Shown: one piece after another, positions 19,667 through 28,060 of the stretch
Layout: each line of letters starts with the position of its first letter
How positions within the stretch are numbered: the stretch's first letter is position 1
Source of the DNA: an uncultured Alteromonadaceae bacterium
Lineage (GTDB): Bacteria; Pseudomonadota; Gammaproteobacteria; Enterobacterales; Alteromonadaceae
Length of the DNA: 64,000 nt
Assembly: GCA_947503265.1 (NCBI GenBank)
Contig: CANNDC010000011.1
Coordinates: forward strand, 1-64,000
Reading direction: 5' to 3'
The notes under the pieces: generated by a model
The model's database searches: none
Told to the model about the DNA's origin: nothing
Seen by the model: only the letters and a program-made list of their open reading frames with translations
Position numbers and translations under genes: made by a program

Positions 19667-20806
19667 ATGAATACACAATTTACCTTTCTAGATAAGTCAC
19701 TGCATTTAATCCGTTACCCTCAACGTTTACAGCATCCTAGCTGGCAAGCATGGGACTCGGCTGACGAATTGATAATCGAGCATTTGGAAAACCAGCCAAC
19801 ATCATATGCAGGCACCAATATTGTGATTCTCAATGATGACTTTGGTGCTTTATCTTGCTGGTTTGACGACGCCAATATCACACATCAAACCGACTCTTTT
19901 GTAGGACGAAAATCCTGTGTTATTAATCGAGAAAAAAATCAGTTAAGAACAGACACAATTGAGTACATCGATAGCTTAACTCAAGTCCCTGAACATGCCG
20001 ATTGGATACTAATAAAAATACCGAAATCACGCGCTTTGCTCGAGCATCAATTAATTAGCCTGCAAGACAAAATTGGTCCAAACACACAAATTGTTGCAGG
20101 GGCCAAGGCCAAACTTATTCAGAAGTCTATGTTAAGTCTGTTCGAAAAATATCTTGGTGAGACTCGAACTTCGTTGGCTAAGAAAAAATCGCGATTAATT
20201 TTTTGTTCTCCCAGAGAAGTGATTAAACCTGTAAAAAACCCTTATCCAAGTGTTTGGAAAACCGATGATGGTAATTTTGAACTCACTAATCATGCAAATG
20301 TGTTTTCACGAGGACAATTAGATTTGGGTGCGCGTTTGTTATTAGAAGCTATTCCAGATTGCAATGATAAGAAGGTGATTGATCTGGGTTGTGGCAATGG
20401 CATTATTGGTCTCAAAGTGCTTGCCGACTACCCTACCAGCGAAGTGATATTTGTAGATGAATCGTTTATGGCTGTAGAATCAGCAAAACTGAACGTGCTC
20501 AATAACCTTCCCGAGGCCATGCAACGCTGTCGTTTTCTAGTCAGCAATTGTTTGGAAGAACTAGACAGTGAAGAAAGAGTCGACATGGTGATTTGTAACC
20601 CACCTTTTCATCAACAAAATACCATTACTGATCACATAGCAACCCAAATGTTCGAGAATTCCCATTGGCACTTGTCGACTCGAGGCGAATTGAGAGTGAT
20701 TGGCAATCGGCACCTAGATTACCCACAAAAATTGAAATCTATCTTTGGTGGTTATAAGGTGATCGATAGTGATAAAAGATTTAGTATTTTGTCAGCATAC
20801 AAATAA
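19667..20806 (+). CDS. rlmG: 23S rRNA (guanine-1835-N2)-methyltransferase
   Basis: Methylates G1835 of 23S rRNA using S-adenosylmethionine. It has 379 residues with a degenerate N-terminal methyltransferase-like half and a C-terminal catalytic half. The SAM loop DLGCGNGIIGL is at 239-249 and the N2-guanine motif NPPF is at 311-314. The length and two-domain layout match RlmG rather than RsmC, and the order rlmG-alkB/bolA supports a housekeeping context. Confidence 0.93.
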   Translation: MNTQFTFLDKSLHLIRYPQRLQHPSWQAWDSADELIIEHLENQPTSYAGTNIVILNDDFGALSCWFDDANITHQTDSFVGRKSCVINREKNQLRTDTIEYIDSLTQVPEHADWILIKIPKSRALLEHQLISLQDKIGPNTQIVAGAKAKLIQKSMLSLFEKYLGETRTSLAKKKSRLIFCSPREVIKPVKNPYPSVWKTDDGNFELTNHANVFSRGQLDLGARLLLEAIPDCNDKKVIDLGCGNGIIGLKVLADYPTSEVIFVDESFMAVESAKLNVLNNLPEAMQRCRFLVSNCLEELDSEERVDMVICNPPFHQQNTITDHIATQMFENSHWHLSTRGELRVIGNRHLDYPQKLKSIFGGYKVIDSDKRFSILSAYK

Positions 20807-20836
20807 ATTGAAATCGAGTTTTTAAGAGGATTAACT

Positions 20837-21454
20837 ATGCGCAAACTCCTTTCCACATTATTGGTATTGGTCGCTTTTCAAATAAGCACAGTGATTGCCA
20901 AAGATGATGGTTCTCAAATACAAGAAGATAATTATTACCCGCGAGTTTTATTAGAAACCAGTATGGGCAATATCATTGTAGAATTAGATCGCAATCGTGC
21001 CCCCATAACCACCAATAACTTTCTCAGGTACGTTGATAAACGAGGGTTTGAAGGGACTATTTTTCATCGCGTGATAGATGGGTTTGTTGTACAAGGTGGC
21101 GGTTACGACAAAGACTTCAAGGAATTGCCTAAGTTTCCTCCCATCTTCAACGAGTCAGGCAATGGTATGAAAAACCAGCTTTACACTATTGCTATGGCTA
21201 GATCGAATGACGAGCATACCGCCAGCCGCCAGTTCTATTTCAATATGGGTGATAACGAAAGCTTAGATCCCGGCCGAAATTGGGGATACGCAGTGTTTGG
21301 TTATGTCGCAGAAGGCACTGAAGTTTTAGATAAGATTTCTCAGGTGGAAACACACTACAACGCCATAATCGGCTGGGCAGACGTCCCCTTAGAGCCTATC
21401 ACGCTAATTAAAGCTAGCGTATTGCCACCACCTTCGTTTAACAAAACTGAATAA
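20837..21454 (+). CDS. ppiA: Periplasmic cyclophilin-type peptidyl-prolyl isomerase
   Basis: Catalyses cis-trans isomerisation of proline bonds during folding of exported proteins. It has 205 residues with a signal peptide (residues 1-22, cleavage near VIAKDD). The cyclophilin core is clear: TSMGNIIVELD, FHRVIDGFVVQGGG and ARSNDEHTASRQFYFN. The catalytic Arg lies in FHR. It follows rlmG by 30 bases and may share its transcript. The name ppiA is by function and location; orthology to E. coli PpiA is not proven. Confidence 0.9.
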   Translation: MRKLLSTLLVLVAFQISTVIAKDDGSQIQEDNYYPRVLLETSMGNIIVELDRNRAPITTNNFLRYVDKRGFEGTIFHRVIDGFVVQGGGYDKDFKELPKFPPIFNESGNGMKNQLYTIAMARSNDEHTASRQFYFNMGDNESLDPGRNWGYAVFGYVAEGTEVLDKISQVETHYNAIIGWADVPLEPITLIKASVLPPPSFNKTE

Positions 21455-21970
21455 CTACAGCTTCAGGTAAATTAGCGAGTCGAGTTCGTCTATGACTCGC
21501 TTCTCCTTGAAGCGAAACCCTAATTTCTCCAATATTTTGATCGAAGCGACGTTTGTCGGAGACACCATCCCATATACTTGTTCAATTCCCAATAAGTCTC
21601 GTGAAAGGGTGAGCACGCCTCGACAGGCCTCCAAGGTGTAGCCATTTGATCTGAAATTTGCCAAAGTCGCATAACCCAGATCTGGTTTATCTAAATACGC
21701 TCTTTGTATTAACCCACACATTCCCATAGGTTGACTTGCGAGAGGATCGCTAGCGTGCTTTTGGCAGAATGCGTACATGCCAAAATTATTTTTTTGGTAA
21801 GAGTCGATGGGGCCTTTTTCAATAAAATCTTCAGCATCTTGCAAACTGTTGATGCCTCGATCACCAATATGAGTGAGCCATTTTGGATCATTGGTTAAGG
21901 TCAGTACAAATTCCGCATCGGCTTTGGTAAGTTCGCGGAGCAAAAGTCTGTCCGTTTCTAGAATGAGCAT
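21455..21970 (-). CDS. GNAT N-acetyltransferase (RimJ/RimL-like)
   Basis: A 171-residue acetyl-CoA-dependent acetyltransferase of the RimJ/RimL type (Acetyltransf_3). It begins ETDRLLLRELTKADAEF and contains GYTLEACRGVL and NVASIKILEKLGF, which form the CoA-binding and C-terminal motifs. The substrate is unknown. Its stop codon directly abuts the stop of the convergent cyclophilin gene, and it starts three bases after the diguanylate cyclase gene ends on the same strand. Confidence 0.88.
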   Translation of the reverse strand: MLILETDRLLLRELTKADAEFVLTLTNDPKWLTHIGDRGINSLQDAEDFIEKGPIDSYQKNNFGMYAFCQKHASDPLASQPMGMCGLIQRAYLDKPDLGYATLANFRSNGYTLEACRGVLTLSRDLLGIEQVYGMVSPTNVASIKILEKLGFRFKEKRVIDELDSLIYLKL

Positions 21971-21973
21971 AAA

Positions 21974-23101
21974 CTAAGAATGTTCTGTTCTGACTTTGTT
22001 TTTACCTGCACTTTTTGCGCGGTATAAAGCGCGATCTGCTTTTTCTATCAGTGCAATGTAACTCTCACCCTCATAAACAGCGTGGCCTATACTAATGGTC
22101 ACTTTATCTTTCGCATGTTCGGCCAGCAACTTACTGACTTCATGGCGCATGCGATCGGCCACTTGAATAGCATAATTGTGATCCGTTTCCACTAGCATTA
22201 CCACAAACTCATCACCACCAATTCGGCCAACATGATCGACATCCCGAACGTGTAATTTAATACTGCTTGCGACTTCCTTAATCATCTTATCGCCGTAAAC
22301 ATGCCCAAATGCATCATTGATATGCTTGAAGTTATCGATATCTATCATTAGCAAAGACAATGGATGGTCAAAACGTTCACTACGAGACAATTCTTGCTGC
22401 AACATGGCATCAATAGACCGTCGGTTGAGCAAACCAGTCAGGTGATCTTGTTGTGACAGCAATTTTAACTGTCGATTGGTGTTGTTCAAATCTGTGACGA
22501 TTTCAAACTGATTGACCCGCAAGGCTTCAGTCATATTCGCAATAACAATGCACGCTAACGAAGTAGTAAAACCAATTGCAATGAGAGGAGAATAAACCTC
22601 TTCTGGAAGCGTCGAAATCAAGCCGATGGACAAGGCCACAAATCCACCAATGACAACGCTCGCAAGCAGGAAAAAGTGCCCCTGAAGGGTGAAGCTTATC
22701 ACCATAAGTAAAATAGCAAATGGAGTGATGCCCAATTCAAACTGCGCGCTCAATACTGAAAGCATTACAGCCACAGCACACATAAAAAATGGGAATAACA
22801 ACTCAATAAAATTTGCAACTGGTTCCAATGGTGAAACTGTTTTTAGTTTATGGAGTAACAGCATATTGAGGGCGGGATACACAATAGAAAAGCCATACAG
22901 CAAAGTGTAAGGCATCATTTCTGTGCTAAATGCTTCCATACCCAATCGAAAATGATGAATAAGGTGAAATGCGAAAACAATGCAGGCAAGCAAAGAAAAA
23001 TACCAAACCAACTTAAGATTATTGGTATTACAATGAATCCTATACTCAGCCTCAAACGCCGCTCTGGGTTTTGGAAAAAGTCGTGATGTTCTGTCACTCA
23101 A
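21974..23101 (-). CDS. Membrane diguanylate cyclase (GGDEF)
   Basis: Synthesises cyclic di-GMP from two GTP. It has 375 residues: an N-terminal region with about six membrane spans (residues 30-190), a short linker, and a GGDEF domain. The domain shows DHLTGLLNRR at 219-228 and an intact GGDEF signature at 295-299. No RxxD inhibitory site is evident five residues before GGDEF (HVGRI). The membrane part resembles MASE-type sensors, ligand unknown. It is followed at three bases by the GNAT gene. Confidence 0.92.
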   Translation of the reverse strand: MSDRTSRLFPKPRAAFEAEYRIHCNTNNLKLVWYFSLLACIVFAFHLIHHFRLGMEAFSTEMMPYTLLYGFSIVYPALNMLLLHKLKTVSPLEPVANFIELLFPFFMCAVAVMLSVLSAQFELGITPFAILLMVISFTLQGHFFLLASVVIGGFVALSIGLISTLPEEVYSPLIAIGFTTSLACIVIANMTEALRVNQFEIVTDLNNTNRQLKLLSQQDHLTGLLNRRSIDAMLQQELSRSERFDHPLSLLMIDIDNFKHINDAFGHVYGDKMIKEVASSIKLHVRDVDHVGRIGGDEFVVMLVETDHNYAIQVADRMRHEVSKLLAEHAKDKVTISIGHAVYEGESYIALIEKADRALYRAKSAGKNKVRTEHS

Positions 23102-23280
23102 AAGAAATTACCTTTAAAAAGTCCCTAACTAAAGGTGTACGTGCAATAGAAATTCAATGCACTTTTCGAGTGTAGCAAAAAAGAGGCTGTGTACAATTAT
23201 TTATTTGGGCGTTAGAGCCTGTACTGTCAACGAAAACCAACGAATACCAAGCATAAAGACAAGACTGATTTATCAGCACC

Positions 23281-24261
23281 TTATGCTCTTTGAACATCAA
23301 ACGCCATGGTTTCTGATAAAGAGTCCGCTCCTATCGCTAACATGACTAACCTGTCGACTCCTAACGCAACGCCTGCACAATCTGGCAAACCATGGTGCAG
23401 TGCACTCAAAAAGTAAGGATCTAACGTCACTGGATCTTTGGCAGATGCTTGTCTTTCAGCATTTTCACGCGTAAAACGAGAATACTGTTCATCTATGTCA
23501 TTTAGTTCATGAAACCCGTTGGCCAATTCAATACCTTGGTAATAAATTTCAAAACGCTCAGATACGCGCTTGTCCTTCGGATCTAACCTTGCTAATGCAG
23601 CCTGTGATGCAGGAAATGCAGTCACAGCAATGGGTTTATCCAACCCTATTTTGGGTTCAATAACATGGCTGAACAGCAGTTGTAAAAGCAGATCGCGAGA
23701 GGTTTCATTCTCAGCCAACTGTGCAAAACCAAAATCCGATGCAACTTGCTGTAAATCTTCCAAAGAAGCAACAAGGGGATCAAAATCGCAGTGTTGGATG
23801 AATAGTTCCTGATAGCTGTTTTTAGTCAAGGGAGTGCAATTCAAGATGCTTTGTAACAGCTCATCAATTTCGTCAATCAATTGCAGGTGATCAAAACCAA
23901 TTCTGTACCATTCAAGCATGGTAAATTCAGGATTGTGAAAACGCCCCGCCTCTTCGTTTCTAAACGCCTTAGCTAGTTGGAAAATACACCCCGAACCTGC
24001 ACATAATAGTCGCTTCATCGCATATTCAGGCGATGTCTGTAAGAACAAACTCTTTCGGTCAGGGCTGATTGGACTGACAAACTCAGTTTTAAATGCGCTA
24101 AGGTTAACGTCTGTCACAGAATGTTGACTGAGTGAAGGTGTTTCAACCTCCATAACGTCACGCTCAGCAAAAAAAGCCCGGATAGTTTGTAGGATTTGGT
24201 TTCTTTTTCTTAGGGTCGCGATTGACGCCGATGGGCGCCAATCTGAGAGAATAGAGTTCAA
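23281..24261 (-). CDS. epmA: EF-P (R)-beta-lysine ligase EpmA
   Basis: Paralogue of the class II lysyl-tRNA synthetase catalytic domain that ligates (R)-beta-lysine to Lys34 of EF-P. The sequence starting SDWRPSASIATLRKRNQIL aligns with the family N-terminus. A TTG at 24261, just after the efp stop codon, gives 326 residues, close to the 325 of E. coli; ATG starts at 24291 and 24315 lie inside efp. Motif 2 is FRNEEAGRFHNPEF and motif 3 is GVALGVDRLVM. The substrate-making enzyme gene epmB lies on the other side of efp. Confidence 0.93.
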   Translation of the reverse strand: MNSILSDWRPSASIATLRKRNQILQTIRAFFAERDVMEVETPSLSQHSVTDVNLSAFKTEFVSPISPDRKSLFLQTSPEYAMKRLLCAGSGCIFQLAKAFRNEEAGRFHNPEFTMLEWYRIGFDHLQLIDEIDELLQSILNCTPLTKNSYQELFIQHCDFDPLVASLEDLQQVASDFGFAQLAENETSRDLLLQLLFSHVIEPKIGLDKPIAVTAFPASQAALARLDPKDKRVSERFEIYYQGIELANGFHELNDIDEQYSRFTRENAERQASAKDPVTLDPYFLSALHHGLPDCAGVALGVDRLVMLAIGADSLSETMAFDVQRA

Positions 24262-24268
24262 TTTAAAT

Positions 24269-24838
24269 TTATTTCTGAGCCCTAGAAGCATACTCACCAC
24301 TGCGAGTATCAACACGAATCACTTCGCCTGTTTGCACAAACAGAGGAACTCGAACTACAGCGCCAGTAGACAAGGTAGCAGGTTTTCCACCCGTTCCCGC
24401 TGTATCACCTTTTAATCCGGGATCAGTCTCGGTAATTTCCAATTCAACAAAATTGGGTGGTGTTACTACGATCGGACTGCCATTCCACAAGGTAATTGTA
24501 CAGGTGTCGTTTTCGACTAACCATTTAATACTGTCACCAAGCGCTTTCTCATCAGCGGCAATTTGCTCAAAAGTTTCATTGTTCATGAAATGCCAGAACT
24601 CACCGTCTGTGTACAAATATGAAAGCTCGGTGTCCATGACGTCAGCCCCTTCAACAGACTCACCAGAGCGGAAAGTTTTCTCTAGAACTTTGCCAGAAAT
24701 CAGTTTACGGATTTTAACCCGATTGAATGCCTGACCTTTACCGGGTTTTACATATTCATTCTCAAGAATGTTGCAAGGTTCGCCGTCAAGCATTACCTTA
24801 AGGCCCGCTTTGAATTCATTTGTGCTGTAATTAGCCAT
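24269..24838 (-). CDS. efp: Elongation factor P
   Basis: Binds stalled ribosomes and promotes peptide bonds at polyproline stretches. It has 189 residues in three beta-barrel domains. Lys34 in VKPGKGQAF is the beta-lysylation site, consistent with epmA and epmB next to it. The C-terminal domain ends in [15 protein letters not shown]. Its stop lies just upstream of the epmA start region. It is divergent from epmB across 34 bases. Confidence 0.97.
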   Translation of the reverse strand: MANYSTNEFKAGLKVMLDGEPCNILENEYVKPGKGQAFNRVKIRKLISGKVLEKTFRSGESVEGADVMDTELSYLYTDGEFWHFMNNETFEQIAADEKALGDSIKWLVENDTCTITLWNGSPIVVTPPNFVELEITETDPGLKGDTAGTGGKPATLSTGAVVRVPLFVQTGEVIRVDTRSGEYASRAQK

Positions 24839-24872
24839 AATTCCTCTAATTCATTTTTTACTGAGTATTCAA

Positions 24873-25898
24873 TTGGCGCAGATAATACCTAAAAATATCA
24901 TTGCTGTAGAGAGCAACTGGCAAAAAGAAATGGCAGAATCTTTCACCGATCCTGTTGATTTGCTCAAATTCTTGGGTTTAAACCCAGCAGACTTTGCTCA
25001 ACACATTACCGCTCGAAAACTTTTTCCCATGCGTGTGCCTGTGTCTTTTGCTAACAAAATCAAGCGTAAAGACCCTTTTGACCCGCTATTTTTGCAAGTT
25101 TTTCCTTGTTCTGACGAGTTTTCAGGCGCATCTGGGTTTGTAAAAGATCCATTGCAAGAACAAGACAACAAACAACCAGGAATATTACATAAATATCAAT
25201 CACGGGTGTTGCTCATGGTGCGTGGTGGTTGTGCGGTAAACTGTCGATACTGCTTTAGAAGACATTTTCCTTACGCTGAAAACAGCCAAAATAGACAAGG
25301 TTGGGTTGAAACTCTTGAATACATTGCTAACGACAACAATTTAAATGAAGTTATTTTTTCCGGGGGCGACCCGTTGATGGCCAAAGATGACTTTTTGTCT
25401 TGGCTTAGTGGCGAAATACAAAAAATTCCCCATATTAAACGTCTTAGAATCCACACCCGCTTGCCTGTGGTCATCGCAAACCGCATCAGCGATGATTTTC
25501 TGCAATGGGTTTCGAACTGTCGATTGGATGTAGTGATGATTATGCATATTAATCATGCCAATGAAATGGATGCGCTGTTCGCGAATAAGATGCAATTGCT
25601 TAAACAAGCTGGGGTCACATTGCTCAATCAAGCGGTGTTGTTAAATGGTGTGAATGATTCGCCGGACGCACAAATTAACTTAAGCGAAGCGCTATTTGAT
25701 TCTGGGATCCTGCCTTACTATTTGCATATGCTGGATAAAGTAGATGGTGCGGCACATTTTGATGTGAATGATGAGCAAGCGCGATTGATCATGGCAGAAA
25801 TGATAAAGCGCCTACCGGGATTTTTGGTGCCAAAACTCGTTAGAGAAATTGGCGGCCAGCCCGGTAAGACGCCCCTAGACTTACATCTTCATCCTTGA
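24873..25898 (+). CDS. epmB: EF-P beta-lysylation protein EpmB (lysine 2,3-aminomutase-like radical SAM)
   Basis: Converts (S)-alpha-lysine to (R)-beta-lysine for EF-P modification. It has 341 residues. The radical-SAM cluster motif is Cys120-x3-Cys124-x2-Cys127 (GGCAVNCRYCFRRHFPY). GGDPLMAKD and the C-terminal VPKLVREIGGQPGK are typical of the aminomutase family and include the PLP lysine region. It is shorter than catabolic lysine 2,3-aminomutases, as expected for EpmB. Start is ATG-like within SD-poor DNA, opposite efp. Confidence 0.95.
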   Translation: MAQIIPKNIIAVESNWQKEMAESFTDPVDLLKFLGLNPADFAQHITARKLFPMRVPVSFANKIKRKDPFDPLFLQVFPCSDEFSGASGFVKDPLQEQDNKQPGILHKYQSRVLLMVRGGCAVNCRYCFRRHFPYAENSQNRQGWVETLEYIANDNNLNEVIFSGGDPLMAKDDFLSWLSGEIQKIPHIKRLRIHTRLPVVIANRISDDFLQWVSNCRLDVVMIMHINHANEMDALFANKMQLLKQAGVTLLNQAVLLNGVNDSPDAQINLSEALFDSGILPYYLHMLDKVDGAAHFDVNDEQARLIMAEMIKRLPGFLVPKLVREIGGQPGKTPLDLHLHP

Positions 25899-26087
25899 TT
25901 AAGCAAATGTATTTACATTTTGCCCAATCGCTGGATCTGAAGAAACTTTTGGTACGTCAGATGCTGATTCCAACAACTGAAGCGTCGCTTGGCCTTCAAT
26001 CTCTTGATTTGACTTCGCAAGTTTGAGGGCTTCTACCTCTAACGACGCACCGGCAGTTCCAGGGTTGTTTCCCCCTTGAATTTCCAT
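25899..26087 (-). CDS. Small YjfB-like putative motility protein
   Basis: A 62-residue protein of uncertain role. A central amphipathic part (ALKLAKSNQEIEGQATLQLLES) is followed by a tail ending DPAIGQNVNTFA. The pattern of Lys/Leu helix, then Q-rich helix, then P-x-x-G-x-x-[IV]-[DN] tail resembles the YjfB family of putative motility proteins, though the usual N-terminal M-D-I/V start is altered. It converges on epmB with directly adjacent stop codons. No other motility genes are near. Confidence 0.5.
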   Translation of the reverse strand: MEIQGGNNPGTAGASLEVEALKLAKSNQEIEGQATLQLLESASDVPKVSSDPAIGQNVNTFA

Positions 26088-26248
26088 ACCAATAACCTCA
26101 TTGCTTGTAGCAATATTAAAAAACAGGCAAAATCGCCTGCTTACGGTCGTTATCGACAGCTTTTAGAGTTTCTTGAACATTTTTCTATCGCGATAAAAAA
26201 CCAGATCGAATTGCTTCGCTTAACCCTAATTAAAAGGAAAATTTATCT

Positions 26249-26572
26249 TTGTCTTCTTCTAATTCCAATTCAGCTTTGTTTGAAAAACTCACTGAAAATA
26301 TGCAAGTCATTTATCGAAAGGCCATCGATGCAGATGCGTCTTTAGCAAAAATTCAACAATCTGGACAAGGCAAGTTTAATCATGTGTTCTCAGATGAAGC
26401 GGGGTTTGAAGTACAGAGCAAGCGTTTCATGCCTTATGTGGAAGAGCTTGCAAAAGACATAGCGAATTTACAAAGCGCTGATATGGCAAAGCTTGAGGAA
26501 GAATTACCTTCAATCGTGAAAAAAATGGAATTGCTTTTGGCAACACTCGCTCAATTTAAGTCAACAATCTGA
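26249..26572 (+). CDS. Conserved-looking small protein of unknown function
   Basis: I do not recognise this 107-residue protein. It is soluble and mostly helical, with a middle segment around GQGKFNHVFSDEAGFEVQS and a C-terminal heptad-like region (AKDIANLQSADMAKLEEELP) suggesting a coiled coil. The start is a TTG at 26249 preceded by AAAAGGAAA at good spacing; no ATG gives a sensible frame before residue 18. The codon use is like its neighbours. Confidence 0.6.
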   Translation: MSSSNSNSALFEKLTENMQVIYRKAIDADASLAKIQQSGQGKFNHVFSDEAGFEVQSKRFMPYVEELAKDIANLQSADMAKLEEELPSIVKKMELLLATLAQFKSTI

Positions 26573-26681
26573 TTCAAACCATTCAATTTCTGAATCAAAG
26601 TCTAAGGCTAACGGCTTAGTGCAAGTGCCTAGTGGTCAAACTATAACTTGTCCTAAAGCCACAAAAAAATGATTTAGGTGA

Positions 26682-27983
26682 TTATTGGGAATATATCGGC
26701 AAACTCTTAATTCTGTCAGAAATAATCTGTACTTTATGCAAATACTTATCACTGTCTACCTTGTCGTATTGACTGGCAAAATCAACTTTATTCAGACCTT
26801 CTTGTAAACCTGTGATACTGGGGAAAAAGTCCTTTTCAGAATTGATTTCTGACAATTTTCGTTGAATTGCTAACGCCGAATTTTCATCGCTGGCTACAAC
26901 TGCTAACTCTACCCCGGCCATATCTGCTGCTAGGTCGACAAAACTAAATCCACTTCCTCCTTTTGCTCTGTCCATTAACTCTTTAAATTCACCAATGGCT
27001 AAGCTCACCCCTTGTTGAGATAGTATTTTTATTGCAGCGGAAATCACGAAATGCTGTGTTAGGTCCGTTCGTTGTGCAAGTAATGGGCGATACCTAGGCA
27101 TAGCCGCTCTATTTTTATTGGGCTGCACATCTCCTACAAAGTTTGCCAGCCTGTGGTGTCCTACATAAATTGCCAATGCGAGCAACGCAGCTTGGTTCTC
27201 TACAATCGGGGAAGATTGATGATTGTTTTGGCTGACGATAACGAACAAGGGTTGAATAAACTCACTCAATGAACGGCCCGGTTGGTGCTGCCGTATCTTT
27301 AGCGAAGTTAACGTTTCCAGGTAGAATCGGGTTCTGGCAATCACAACCTCGTCACCGCTACCCGTTATGCCATTGCGAACTTGATTCAATGCCTGTAAAA
27401 AATTGTGAATGGGTTTTAAAACGATAACCGTTTCGTCCGGAAAGACATGTACGCCGTTTATCTGCTCAATGGCTAAGCTGCCAATCTGGCTATCGGTTTT
27501 CCAGTTGGCCGCCCAAACAAGCATGGAAAGTGCACGTTCACCACTAATGGTGATGGAGCCAATCGTGACTGGTCCGGGTTTGAGACCCGGGCCTGGGGTT
27601 AGACTAGCTTCAAAATTGATATACCAGTCTGCAAAATCAATCGGCAACTGATAACTTAGCTGCAAGTTTAGTTGTTCAATGGTGGTGGTAGCTTTACCCG
27701 CGACAGAAGGCAAGCCTCGCTGAAGCAACCCGACCAAACTGTTAAGTTGTTTTTCTTTGATAACAATACGCTGTTGAAAAAAGCGACGACGAGTAACAAA
27801 TTTCAATTGATTGAGTAATTCATTGACAGAGTCAGCTTGATCTAGCTGTTCTGTGGGCTCCACCACAACCAAGGGTGAAGACTCAACAACAGCAAACAAA
27901 ACAGCTGACACTAACCCAATTACAATAGCTAGCAGCACGACAAGGCTTTTAAAAAACGTGGCCAAATGATTACCTAAACACAA
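26682..27983 (-). CDS. Membrane-anchored periplasmic protein of unknown function
   Basis: A 433-residue protein with one N-terminal membrane span (about residues 8-33) and a large periplasmic part. That part starts with heptad-rich sequence and includes a Pro/Gly stretch (TPGPGLKPGPVTIGS), several beta-like segments, and a segment FVGDVQPNKNRAAMPRYRP. I recognise no enzymatic motif. The start is uncertain: TTG at 27983 without a ribosome site, or TTG at 27965 after AGGT. It is monocistronic. Confidence 0.65.
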   Translation of the reverse strand: MCLGNHLATFFKSLVVLLAIVIGLVSAVLFAVVESSPLVVVEPTEQLDQADSVNELLNQLKFVTRRRFFQQRIVIKEKQLNSLVGLLQRGLPSVAGKATTTIEQLNLQLSYQLPIDFADWYINFEASLTPGPGLKPGPVTIGSITISGERALSMLVWAANWKTDSQIGSLAIEQINGVHVFPDETVIVLKPIHNFLQALNQVRNGITGSGDEVVIARTRFYLETLTSLKIRQHQPGRSLSEFIQPLFVIVSQNNHQSSPIVENQAALLALAIYVGHHRLANFVGDVQPNKNRAAMPRYRPLLAQRTDLTQHFVISAAIKILSQQGVSLAIGEFKELMDRAKGGSGFSFVDLAADMAGVELAVVASDENSALAIQRKLSEINSEKDFFPSITGLQEGLNKVDFASQYDKVDSDKYLHKVQIISDRIKSLPIYSQ

Positions 27984-28060
27984 AAACTACGGTGGGAACT
28001 CGAGTGGCCGTATTTTAGTCAACTAACGTCTTTTGCGCATTGGTTTTTTATATTTTTTGT

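Noticed and set aside
23102-23280. Search for a regulatory RNA or riboswitch between the diguanylate cyclase and epmA
   Set aside because: No conserved stem-loop set or terminator-like structure could be seen in these 179 bases.
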